The position numbers and the translations under genes were made by a program. The notes beneath the pieces were generated by a model. The model made no database searches. It was not told where the DNA came from and was given only the letters and a program-made list of their open reading frames with translations. Shown piece after piece: positions 57,295-64,000 of a DNA stretch of 64,000 nt; position 1 is the stretch's first letter; each line of letters starts with the position of its first letter. Source of the stretch: Pseudorhodoplanes sp. (lineage in GTDB: Bacteria > Pseudomonadota > Alphaproteobacteria > Rhizobiales > Xanthobacteraceae); the NCBI GenBank assembly GCA_032027085.1, contig JAVSMS010000001.1:1442332-1506331 (forward strand). The letters are read 5' to 3'.

Positions 57295-57695
57295 GCGCAA
57301 TCCTTAAAGCCAACGCTCCGCCGCCCGGATTCTTGAAAGGCGCCGGGCTCGCCTTCATTCCCAAGTCCCGTTCCTTTCCCCTGCCATTGCAAGGGCGCGC
57401 GGAACGCCGGGCTCTCAGCCTGCCCGCGGCCTCGTGCGGCAGAGTTTTGGCCACACGAGATTGCAGTCACCACGGAAGGCCGGTTGCTCCGGCGTTCCGC
57501 GCGCGGTGTTTGAGGGTCTGCTCCGTCGTCCCCGGAGGATGTTCCTCCCCCGGTAAGCCGGGCAGCGAACCCGGCGGAACGCGGCTTGAACCCGCCGCCG
57601 CGCAGACCACGTCTGCCCGCGCTGCGGCCACCGCACCCCGCCCCGCGCCTCATGACGCTGATCAGACGCCCCTTGTCCCGGGGCGGGATGGACAA
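57295..57695 (-). other. GC-rich, highly self-complementary 400-nt leader or element
   Basis: Contains a perfect 16-bp inverted repeat, GCGCGCGGAACGCCGG at 57395-57410 and its complement at 57489-57504, enclosing further hairpins (CTGCC/GGCAG, CTCGTG/CACGAG). GGAGGA-TGT-TCCTCC is at 57534-57548 and CCCCGCCCC/GGGGCGGG lies near 57.63-57.69 kb. Open frames on both strands are Arg/Gly/Pro-rich and match no family. It could be a structured 5' leader of the 56791-57294 gene, a noncoding RNA or a dispersed element. Confidence 0.5.
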
Positions 57696-57724
57696 GGTAT
57701 ATTATCCTATAGGAATATTGTCAA
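57696..57724 (-). promoter_or_regulatory. Consensus promoter with a palindromic operator in its spacer
   Basis: On the minus strand TTGACA (57724-57719), exactly 17 nt, then TATACC (57701-57696). The spacer contains the perfect 10-bp palindrome TCCTATAGGA (57705-57714). A palindrome between -35 and -10 is a classic repressor site. Transcription would run through the GC-rich element toward the small exported protein gene. Confidence 0.65.
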
Positions 57725-57871
57725 GTGGCGAATTGAGCTTTTTCCCGTCATGAGCGAAGGTGACGATCTTCCTGCAAAAGGACGGATGCGCGGGTCAAAA
57801 GGCAGCAACGGCGACTGCTTCGAGGGCTGTGCCGCGCAGGACGGATCAGAGGCGCCCAACGAGTGAAAAAG

Positions 57872-58222
57872 CTACCGCCCGCCGCGCCACCAGCTCTGGA
57901 TGCGCCGCCAGTATTGTCGTCCTGCGGTGGAAAACATCGCAAACAGGATTCCGGCGATGACGATGGGAATCCAGAGCAGCACCAGAGCCGAGAGCACGAC
58001 AAAGAACAGCGCAACGACGAGGCCGACGCCGAGCAGGATCAGGGCGATGGTGAACGGCCCCGGCCGCTTCAGCGACATGCGGCGAATGCCGTCGGGGCCT
58101 TCCTCGACGTGGATGAAGATGCTTTCAAACGAGCCACGCCGGCGCACATCCTCGCCGGGCGGAATGATCTCGGGCTCGTAACGCGGCTGTTCGGCGCGGG
58201 GACGGTCGGGTTCGGTGGTCAT
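57872..58222 (-). CDS. Small two-helix membrane protein
   Basis: Protein of 116 residues from the ATG at 58222 (MTTEPDRPRAEQ). A polar N-terminal half with PEIIPPGED is followed by an amphipathic stretch RRMSLKRPGPFTIALILLG leading into a long hydrophobic region (about 55-95) that could be two helices, and a basic WWRGGR end. No family recognised. Upstream neighbour ispG, same strand, 224 nt away. Confidence 0.65.
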   Translation of the reverse strand: MTTEPDRPRAEQPRYEPEIIPPGEDVRRRGSFESIFIHVEEGPDGIRRMSLKRPGPFTIALILLGVGLVVALFFVVLSALVLLWIPIVIAGILFAMFSTAGRQYWRRIQSWWRGGR

Positions 58223-58362
58223 TGAACGAATATGGGGCCACGCAAACGCGGCGGCAATGTGCCGAAGGCCGCAGAGTTGAGTCCGGGCGTCCCGCCCATG
58301 CGAACACAGCGAGCGCGCGCCGAGACCCATAGCCACTGAGCTTACGATTCAGAAAAGCTGAG

Positions 58363-58395
58363 TGTATGGGTCCCCGCTTGCGCGAGGACGACTTG
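58363..58395. repeat. Diverged copy of the CCCCGC palindromic repeat
   Basis: GGGTCCCCGCTTGCGCGAGGAC resembles one module of the repeat at 19673-19746. It lies in the 224-nt gap between ispG and the small membrane-protein gene, which otherwise shows nothing I can name. Confidence 0.35.
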
Positions 58396-58446
58396 AAATG
58401 ATTGCTTGCTGCCCAACGGCTTCCAACCATCGGGCTGCGAAGAAAC

Positions 58447-59694
58447 TCACTCAGCCGCGGTGCGTCCCGCCCCGCCCGCACCATAGCGACGTTCGATGTA
58501 GTCCATCACCATCGTCTTGAAGTCCGACGCGATGTTGGGGCCGCGCAGGGTGGCGGCCTTCTGGCCGTCGATGAAGACGGGCGCTGACGGCGTTTCGCCG
58601 GTGCCGGGCAGCGAGATGCCGATATCGGCGTGCTTGCTCTCGCCCGGGCCATTCACGATGCAGCCCATCACCGCAACGTTCAGCGCCTCGACACCGGGAT
58701 AGCGCGTCTTCCATTCCGGCATCTCGTCGCGGATGAAATCCTGGATGTCGCGCGCCAGCTCCTGGAACACGGTCGAGGTGGTGCGCCCGCAGCCGGGGCA
58801 GGCGGCGACCAGCGGCACGAAGGTGCGAAAGCCCATGGTCTGCAGCAATTCCTGCGCGACCTTCACCTCCAGCGTGCGGTCGCCGTTCGGCTCCGGCGTC
58901 AGCGATATGCGGATGGTGTCGCCGATGCCCTGCTGCAGCAGAATGCCGAGCGCGGACGAGGAGGCGACGATGCCCTTGCTTCCCATGCCAGCCTCGGTGA
59001 GGCCGAGATGGATGGCGTAGTCGGAACGCTCCGCCAGAACCTGATAGACCGCGATCAGATCCTGCACAGCGGAGACCTTTGCCGAGAGGATGATGCGGTT
59101 CTTCGGCAGGCCGAGCTCTTCCGCGCGCTGCGCCGACAGCAAAGCCGACTGCACCATCGCCTCGCGCGTCACCGCGCGCGCCTCCAGCGGCTGCGACGAC
59201 TTCGCGTTCTCGTCCATCAGATGCGTGAGCAGTTCCTGATCGAGGGAGCCCCAGTTGGCGCCGATGCGCACCGGCTTGTTGTATTTGATCGCCATCTCGA
59301 TGATGGCGGAGAACTGCTTGTCCTTCTTGTCCTTGAAGCCGACATTGCCGGGATTGATGCGGTACTTGTCGAGCGCCTCGGCGCAGGCGGGATGATCGGC
59401 GAGCAGCTTGTGGCCGATGTAATGGAAATCGCCGACGATCGGCACGCGCACATTCATCTGCGCGAGTCGATCCTTGATGTGCGGCACCGCCGCCGCCGCC
59501 TCGTCGCGATCCACGGTGATGCGCACAAGTTCCGAGCCCGCGCGCGCCAAGGCCGCCACCTGGCGGGCGGTCGATTCCACATCGGCGGTGTCGGTGTTGG
59601 TCATCGACTGCACGACAATGGGCGCGCCGCCGCCGACGGATACGCCGCCGACGTCAACGTCGACCGTTTTGTGGCGTGGCGCGGGGACGGCCAT
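58447..59694 (-). CDS. ispG: 4-hydroxy-3-methylbut-2-enyl diphosphate synthase
   Basis: Iron-sulfur enzyme of the MEP isoprenoid pathway. The protein is 415 residues from the ATG at 59694, with AAGGAGA upstream. The N-terminal TIM barrel holds [12 protein letters not shown]; the [4Fe-4S] ligands are C299 and C302 (ACPGCGR) and C345 ([10 protein letters not shown], with the glutamate ligand after it). The open frame runs 43 codons upstream through a repeat and is not IspG. Confidence 0.97.
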   Translation of the reverse strand: MAVPAPRHKTVDVDVGGVSVGGGAPIVVQSMTNTDTADVESTARQVAALARAGSELVRITVDRDEAAAAVPHIKDRLAQMNVRVPIVGDFHYIGHKLLADHPACAEALDKYRINPGNVGFKDKKDKQFSAIIEMAIKYNKPVRIGANWGSLDQELLTHLMDENAKSSQPLEARAVTREAMVQSALLSAQRAEELGLPKNRIILSAKVSAVQDLIAVYQVLAERSDYAIHLGLTEAGMGSKGIVASSSALGILLQQGIGDTIRISLTPEPNGDRTLEVKVAQELLQTMGFRTFVPLVAACPGCGRTTSTVFQELARDIQDFIRDEMPEWKTRYPGVEALNVAVMGCIVNGPGESKHADIGISLPGTGETPSAPVFIDGQKAATLRGPNIASDFKTMVMDYIERRYGAGGAGRTAAE

Positions 59695-59721
59695 GCGGAA
59701 TCTCCTTCGCCTCCTATGTAT

Positions 59722-59848
59722 CACCTCCCCCTGAAAGGGGGAGGTCGCCCGCCTGAGCATCGCGAAGGCGGGCGGGTGGGGGTTAATAGACAATCTATGA
59801 AGGAAATAAGACCCCCTCCCCACCCCTCCCCCTTTCAGGGGGAGGGAG
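59722..59848. repeat. 127-bp fold-back element with perfect 21-bp inverted ends
   Basis: The left arm 59724-59744 (CCTCCCCCTGAAAGGGGGAG plus G) and right arm 59825-59845 are exact reverse complements, and each arm is itself a hairpin. Inside lies GCCCGCC/GGCGGGC. It sits between the DMT gene stop and the ispG start and probably hosts or displaces the ispG promoter. Same architecture as the 56626-56765 element but different loop sequence. Confidence 0.8.
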
Positions 59849-59859
59849 CAGGCCCTGCC

Positions 59860-60774
59860 TCACTTCGGCCTGTTCACCAAAATCAGCCCCGCGACCACCA
59901 GCGCCACCGCTCCGGCAAAGGCGGGGGTGATGGGATCTCCCATGACCAGATAGCCGGCGGCAACCCCGAACAGCGGCGTGAAGAAGGTGAAGGCGGAGAG
60001 CCGGCTGGCCGAATATTTCACGACCATCATGAACCAGACGAGGTAGGTGAGGCTGACGATCCACACCGTCTGCCAGGCAAGCGAGACGACCGGCAGGAGC
60101 GCCGGCATCGCCTCCATGCGCTCGCCGAAAGCGACAGCCGCCAACGCGAGCAGCGGCGTCGACACCGCAAGCTGATAGAGCAAGGTCTTTTCCGCGCTGG
60201 CGCGGTTGAGCGATGTCACCTTCACGACAAGCGTGGTCAGACCCCAGACAATGCCGGCGGCAAACTGCATGAGATCGCCCAGCCACTGATAGGGATCGCT
60301 CGAGGGCGTCGGCAGGCCGAAAGCGAGAATGAGTCCGGAGAAGGAAAGCAGCAGGCCTGCCCATTGCGAGAGGCGGAAACGCTCGCCGGGAATCAGGAAC
60401 CGCGAGCCGATCACCACAACGAAGGGTGCGAAATAGAGAAAGATCACCGCGCGGCTCGCGGTGGTGTAAAGCAGACCGCGATAGATGAAGATGAATTCGA
60501 GCCCGAACAGAACGCCCACCAGCAATCCCGCTTTCAGCGTGCCGTCGCGCAGATCGAAGGAATGCCCGCGCGCCCAGGCCCAGAGCGCGACGATGAACGC
60601 GCCGCCGGCGGAGCGGACCGCGGCCTGGATCAGCGGCGGAATGTCGGGCAAAGCGAGCTTCACCATCACCTGGTTGAAGCCCCAGCACAGGCAGAGAAAC
60701 ACGATCAGCGCGACGGCGCCGGCCTCGAGATGGCGCGGCGCGGCTGCGGCCGCAGGCTGGGCGGTGGTCGACAT
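59860..60774 (-). CDS. EamA/DMT family transporter
   Basis: Membrane protein of 304 residues with about ten helices and two EamA repeats (VALIVFLCLCWGFNQVMVKL start, SRAVIFLYFAPFVVVIGSRFLIPGE, then TFFTPLFGVAAGYLVMGDPI). Substrate unknown. It is the third intact DMT transporter in the window and lies downstream of zur across a hairpin. Confidence 0.9.
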   Translation of the reverse strand: MSTTAQPAAAAAPRHLEAGAVALIVFLCLCWGFNQVMVKLALPDIPPLIQAAVRSAGGAFIVALWAWARGHSFDLRDGTLKAGLLVGVLFGLEFIFIYRGLLYTTASRAVIFLYFAPFVVVIGSRFLIPGERFRLSQWAGLLLSFSGLILAFGLPTPSSDPYQWLGDLMQFAAGIVWGLTTLVVKVTSLNRASAEKTLLYQLAVSTPLLALAAVAFGERMEAMPALLPVVSLAWQTVWIVSLTYLVWFMMVVKYSASRLSAFTFFTPLFGVAAGYLVMGDPITPAFAGAVALVVAGLILVNRPK

Positions 60775-60870
60775 GCGGCGTCCCGGCAGAAATCAGCGTC
60801 GGTGTTTGTAGCGGAGCGAAGAGGCGCGCGATATGGCGGCGCTCACATGGCGGGCATGAGTTCGTTTTCC

Positions 60871-60920
60871 CTCTCCCCGCAGCCGAAGTCGGAAACATCC
60901 GACTTCGGCTGCGGGGAGAG
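60871..60920. repeat. Perfect 23-bp hairpin after zur
   Basis: Arms 60871-60893 and 60898-60920 are exact reverse complements around a four-nt AACA loop; the arms begin CTCTCCCCGCAGCCGAAGTC. It starts 8 nt after the zur stop. No T run follows on the minus strand, so it is not a standard intrinsic terminator but should block exonucleases or polymerase. Confidence 0.8.
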
Positions 60921-60928
60921 GTGAAAAC

Positions 60929-61411
60929 TCACTTCTCCTGGCAATGACTGCACACGCCGGAAATCTCGATCACCGGCGCTTTTGCGGTGAAGCCGGCGGC
61001 GCGCGAAGCGGCTTTCAGCGATTCGGCCACCGCCTTCGACGGCGCCTCGCCGACCGTGCCGCAATGCTCGCAAATCAGGAACACCACCATCTCGCTGGTG
61101 TCGTGATTGTGGCCGCAGGCGACGAAGGCATTGCGGCTTTCGATGCGATGGACCAGCCCCTGGTGCATCAGGAAATCAAGCGCGCGATAGACGGTGATCG
61201 GTGCGTGGCGCGCGCCGTCGCGCGCGGTGCGGTCGATGATGTCGTAGGCGCCGAGCGGCTTGTGGCTCGCGAGGAGCGATTCCAGCACCTGCCGCCGCAC
61301 CGGGGTGAGCCGCTGCGAGCGCGCCTCGCACAGCTTCTCGGCATGCGCCAGCGCATCCGCGCTGCAGCGCGCGTGATCATGATCGGGCGCATGGAAAACC
61401 GGCTGGCTCAC
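60929..61411 (-). CDS. zur: Zur-type Fur family transcriptional regulator
   Basis: Zinc-responsive repressor of 160 residues. Winged helix at about 30-90 (RLTPVRRQVLESLLASHKPL, APITVYRALDFLMHQGLVHR), then metal sites: C99, H101, H103 in ACGHNH and the structural zinc pairs C114/C117 and C154/C157. The pattern fits Zur rather than Fur or Irr. It has no znu genes beside it; it is divergent from a patatin-like gene with a candidate operator between them. Confidence 0.88.
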   Translation of the reverse strand: MSQPVFHAPDHDHARCSADALAHAEKLCEARSQRLTPVRRQVLESLLASHKPLGAYDIIDRTARDGARHAPITVYRALDFLMHQGLVHRIESRNAFVACGHNHDTSEMVVFLICEHCGTVGEAPSKAVAESLKAASRAAGFTAKAPVIEISGVCSHCQEK

Positions 61412-61466
61412 GCGCCTACATATCGGTGCATTGCGCCGGAACGCAAACAGCGGCCACCGGTATCAT

Positions 61467-61498
61467 ATTGCAGCGCAGTATTTTCTATTGCAATGCAG
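61467..61498. promoter_or_regulatory. Direct repeats, candidate Zur operator
   Basis: ATTGCAGCGCAG (61467-61478) and ATTGCAATGCAG (61487-61498) are spaced exactly 20 nt start to start, about two helical turns, in the 144 bp between divergent zur and the patatin-like gene. Flanking GTATCATA and CATATAC add partial inverted symmetry. Position and periodicity suggest a regulator site, perhaps autoregulation by Zur; not a known consensus. Confidence 0.4.
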
Positions 61499-61555
61499 CA
61501 TATACCGCCTAGCTTAGACACAGGCCGATTCCGGCGAAGATGGGCTAATGTATTG

Positions 61556-62614
61556 ATGCTGAAAGGTGTTTCGAAAGGCTTGAATCGCCTTCTGGCGGGA
61601 GGGCCGAAGGTCAAACGCGTGAATCTGGCCCTGCAGGGCGGGGGCGCGCACGGCGCCTTCACCTGGGGCGTGCTCGACCATCTGCTGGAGGACGGACGGC
61701 TGTCGGTCGCCGGCATTTCCGGCGCCTCGGCTGGCGCGGTGAATGCGGTGATGCTGGCCGACGGCCTCGCCCGCGGCGGCAGCGAGGCGGCGCGTCAGCG
61801 GCTCTCGGAATTCTGGAAAGCGGCGAGTCTCGCCGGCTCCCTGCCCGGCGCACAGCGCGCGGTGATGGACCGCCTGTTTTCCTTTCTGCCGGCAGAAACC
61901 TCGCCGGTGCAGCTCTTCATGGACACGATGGGGCGCTTCATGTCGCCCTATGATCTTAATCCGCTCAACATCAATCCGCTCAAGGACCTGATCGAGCGCT
62001 TCGCGGATTTCGAGACGATCCGCAATTTCCGGGAGCTGCAGCTCTTCATCTCCGCGACGCATGTGCAGACCGGGCAATTGCGCCTGTTCCGGCGCGAGGA
62101 GATGACCACCGACGTGGTGATGGCCTCGGCCGCTTTGCCGCTGATGTTCCGCGCGGTGGAGGTCGACGGCGAACCCTATTGGGACGGCGGCTTCACCGGC
62201 AATCCGCCGATCCTGCCCTTTCTCAAGGCCAACGATACCGATGACGTCATTCTGGTGCAGATCTCACCGCTGCGGCGCGACAAGGTGCCGACCATGGCGC
62301 GCGACATCGTGCATCGCGTCAACGAGATCACGTTCAACTCGGCGCTCGACACCGAATTGCGCGCGCTCGACCATATCAACCGCATCGCAGCGGATGGCGG
62401 GAATGGCCGCACGCGCCGCATGAACGTGCATCGCATCGTGCTGGAAAATGTCGGCAGCAAGCTGACCATGGGCAGCCGGCTGAAGACCGACAAGAATTTC
62501 CTCACCCTGCTGCATCGCGCCGGCCGGCGCGCGGCGCGGCGCTTCCTCGATCAGCATTTCGAGGATATCGGCAGACGCGGCACCATTGATCTCGTGGAAG
62601 AGAGCGCGGCTTAA
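61556..62614 (+). CDS. Patatin-like phospholipase family protein
   Basis: Protein of 352 residues. Oxyanion motif GGGAHGAF at 28-35, nucleophile S58 in GASAG, and catalytic D210 in [10 protein letters not shown] form the Ser-Asp dyad of patatin-type acyl hydrolases. No signal peptide, so probably a cytosolic or peripheral lipase. The start [12 protein letters not shown] at 61556 is used; the frame is open much further upstream, through zur antisense, but is not family-like. Confidence 0.9.
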   Translation: MLKGVSKGLNRLLAGGPKVKRVNLALQGGGAHGAFTWGVLDHLLEDGRLSVAGISGASAGAVNAVMLADGLARGGSEAARQRLSEFWKAASLAGSLPGAQRAVMDRLFSFLPAETSPVQLFMDTMGRFMSPYDLNPLNINPLKDLIERFADFETIRNFRELQLFISATHVQTGQLRLFRREEMTTDVVMASAALPLMFRAVEVDGEPYWDGGFTGNPPILPFLKANDTDDVILVQISPLRRDKVPTMARDIVHRVNEITFNSALDTELRALDHINRIAADGGNGRTRRMNVHRIVLENVGSKLTMGSRLKTDKNFLTLLHRAGRRAARRFLDQHFEDIGRRGTIDLVEESAA

Positions 62615-62635
62615 AACGTACCGTCACCTGGAGGT

Positions 62636-62702
62636 TCGGCCCACGGGTCCGCGCAAAGCGCGGCCGGATGACAAACTCCGCCGCGCCTCGAAGGATGACG
62701 GA
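62636..62702. repeat. Palindromic repeat between patatin-like and macro-domain genes
   Basis: Contains GTCCGCGC-AAA-GCGCGGCC and a CTCGAAGGATGAC module, both also found near 30.3 kb, the second also near 7.7 kb in inverted form. No gene inside. Confidence 0.5.
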
Positions 62703-62748
62703 TAAGCGGCGGTTTAGTGTGCAGGCACTTCATGCTAATCTCCGCCGC

Positions 62749-63306
62749 ATGATCGAAAACCCGCTTCTCACCGTCGCCGTCCCGCCCGCGCGTCTCGACA
62801 TCATCGTCGGCGACATCACGACGCTCGACATCGACGTGATTGTGAACGCGGCGAACCGCACGCTGCTCGGCGGCGGCGGAGTGGACGGCGCCATTCATCG
62901 CGCCGCCGGGCCGGAACTGAAGGCGGAATGCGAAACGCTCGGCGGCTGCGCCACCGGCGAAGCGCGCATCACCAAGGGCTATCGCCTGAAGGCGCGGCAC
63001 GTGATACACGCGGTCGGCCCGGTCTGGGGCGGCGGCCAGCATGACGAGGACCGCCTGCTCGCGTCCTGCTATGCGACCTCGCTTGCGCTCGCCGCGCAGC
63101 ATGGCCTCACTTCGATCGCCTTTCCCGCGATTTCGACCGGCGCCTATGGCTTCCCGGCGCAGCGCGCCGCCGACATCGCGGTGGGCACCGTGGTGTCGGA
63201 AATATCGGCGGCGCCGCGCGGCCTCACGCGTGTGATCTTCTGCTGCTTCAACGCGGCGTCGGCGCAGTGCCACATCGAGGCGCTGGCGGAGCTCGGCCTC
63301 AGCTAG
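62749..63306 (+). CDS. Macro-domain O-acetyl-ADP-ribose deacetylase
   Basis: Protein of 185 residues of the MacroD/YmdB type, hydrolysing O-acetyl-ADP-ribose or removing mono-ADP-ribose. Motifs: [20 protein letters not shown] (NAAN at 33-36), [14 protein letters not shown] with D46, and [12 protein letters not shown] for the phosphate loop. The ATG at 62749 is used; an upstream ATG lies inside a repeat. It stands between the patatin-like and S41 genes. Confidence 0.92.
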   Translation: MIENPLLTVAVPPARLDIIVGDITTLDIDVIVNAANRTLLGGGGVDGAIHRAAGPELKAECETLGGCATGEARITKGYRLKARHVIHAVGPVWGGGQHDEDRLLASCYATSLALAAQHGLTSIAFPAISTGAYGFPAQRAADIAVGTVVSEISAAPRGLTRVIFCCFNAASAQCHIEALAELGLS

Positions 63307-63376
63307 ACCGCCCTCATTTGCGACCCAATCGGTCCGCAGGGTGTTGCGGGGCGACCCGCGCAAGGGACCAATCCGC

Positions 63377-64000
63377 ATGGACAGGCTGCTGTCACGCGTT
63401 GCACTGGCGCGCACCTGGACGCTGATTCTGGCGGCGCTCCTCGCGATCGCATTGCACGGCGAGGCCATCGCGCGTGAACGCGCGCTGGCGCTTGTCGACG
63501 AAGTGCAGGAGCTCGTGCAAAAGAACTTCTACAATCCGGAAGGCCTCGCCGGCTTCAAGGCCGAGATGGAGCGCGGCCGCAAGGAGGTGCAGTCCGGCGC
63601 CGATCCGGACGAGATCATCACGCGGTCGCTCAACGCGCTCGACGCTTCCCATACCGGCCGCTTCACGCCGGACCAGATCGAATATTTCGAGCTGATGGAT
63701 ATCTTCCGGCCGGGCGGCAAGCGGCGTGCCGCGCTGTTCCCGCCGGAGGGAACGGTGACCTATGCCGGAATTGGCATCGCACCGCGCATGTTTGAGGGCC
63801 GGCCTTTCATCGCCCATGTCTATCATGGCTCGCCGGCCGAGCGCGCAGGATTGCATGCCGGCGATGAAATCCTGGCCGTGGACGGCAAGCCCTACGAGCC
63901 GATCGGCTCGTTTGCCGGCAAGGCGGGACGCAACGCGGCCGTGCAAGTGCGGCGAGAGCCGGACAAGCCGGCGATCACGCTCGACGTTCCTGTCATCACG
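63377..64000 (+). CDS. S41 family C-terminal processing protease, C-terminus beyond the window
   Basis: The first 208 residues are visible. N-terminal hydrophobic segment MDRLLSRVALARTWTLILAA (signal or anchor, about 14-32), a helical region with VDEVQELVQKNFYNPEG and LNALDASHTGRFTP that is typical of S41 proteases, then a PDZ domain (about 125-205) with GIGIAPRM and SPAERAGLHAGDEILAVDGK. The catalytic Ser/Lys part should lie beyond position 64000. Confidence 0.8.
   Translation, partial: MDRLLSRVALARTWTLILAALLAIALHGEAIARERALALVDEVQELVQKNFYNPEGLAGFKAEMERGRKEVQSGADPDEIITRSLNALDASHTGRFTPDQIEYFELMDIFRPGGKRRAALFPPEGTVTYAGIGIAPRMFEGRPFIAHVYHGSPAERAGLHAGDEILAVDGKPYEPIGSFAGKAGRNAAVQVRREPDKPAITLDVPVIT

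Noticed and set aside
57333-57866. A 177-codon plus-strand frame across the GC-rich element
   Set aside because: Composition is Arg/Ala/Pro-rich, it runs antisense to the promoter and leader, and it crosses the AT-rich palindrome with no start signal. More likely noncoding.

Overview
The window is ordinary chromosomal DNA from a GC-rich alphaproteobacterium of the order Hyphomicrobiales, most like the Bradyrhizobium/Rhodopseudomonas/Pseudolabrys side. The evidence is gene content and order: aerobic cobaltochelatase cobS-cobT beside J-domain and BolA genes, lysC-ptsP-prfA-prmC with a DUF4167 gene behind it, phbA-phbB divergent from phaR, a Zur-type Fur protein, a ribosome-hibernation/cold-shock fusion, a perfect CtrA box and many small palindromic intergenic repeats. 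I see no rRNA, tRNA, CRISPR array, prophage, transposase or plasmid gene. Two genes run off the edges: a Suv3-like helicase on the left and an S41 peptidase on the right.

Layout. 0-9.95 kb (mostly minus): helicase, DUF3108 exported protein, rpmB (plus), phytase-like esterase, cobT, cobS, J-domain protein. 10.1-12.3 kb: bolA family gene, then about 1 kb of broken genes (a Bug-type solute-binding protein with a large internal deletion, a frameshifted chorismate-mutase-like gene and an unclear remnant), then an intact LysR regulator. 12.5-19.6 kb: aroK-aroB-CorC-like transporter (minus), a 49-residue membrane protein, xerD, accA and an L,D-transpeptidase lipoprotein (plus). 19.8-28.6 kb: hibernation/cold-shock protein and secA (minus), parvulin, argJ, mutT and a Flp pilin (plus), an NDUFAF5-like methyltransferase (minus) starting next to a ComF-like gene (plus). 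28.6-34 kb: tightly coupled grxC-nitrilase-DUF1178, a DMT transporter with a YdhR-like gene, ubiG, lysC. 34-41.9 kb: ptsP, prfA, prmC, a DUF4167 gene, a methyltransferase, gloB, a cupin. 41.9-47.4 kb: DMT transporter, phbB, phbA, phaR and a degenerate-GGDEF/EAL protein. 48-52.8 kb: gamma-glutamyltransferase, a membrane protein, rpmF, mtgA, ispA, DUF1345. 53-56.6 kb: a three-gene MacA/MacB-like export system. 56.8-64 kb: two small exported or membrane proteins, ispG, a DMT transporter, zur, a patatin-like lipase, a macro-domain deacetylase and the S41 protease start.

Most genes are housekeeping: shikimate and isoprenoid pathways, fatty-acid initiation, Sec export, peptidoglycan crosslinking and polymerisation, ubiquinone, arginine and lysine-family synthesis, translation termination. 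Regulation is represented by EI-Ntr next to aspartokinase, PhaR next to the polyhydroxybutyrate genes, Zur with a direct-repeat candidate operator, and a CtrA box in front of mutT/flp.

The parts not explained by known genes are mostly intergenic. The strongest is at 57.3-57.7 kb: a consensus minus-strand promoter with a 10-bp palindrome in its spacer, followed by about 400 nt of GC-rich DNA containing a perfect 16-bp inverted repeat, leading into a small secreted-protein gene. Others are two fold-back elements with self-palindromic ends (56.6 and 59.8 kb), a run of consecutive perfect hairpins at 24.6-24.8 kb, and a MacA-like adaptor carrying a Spy/CpxP-like helical insert.
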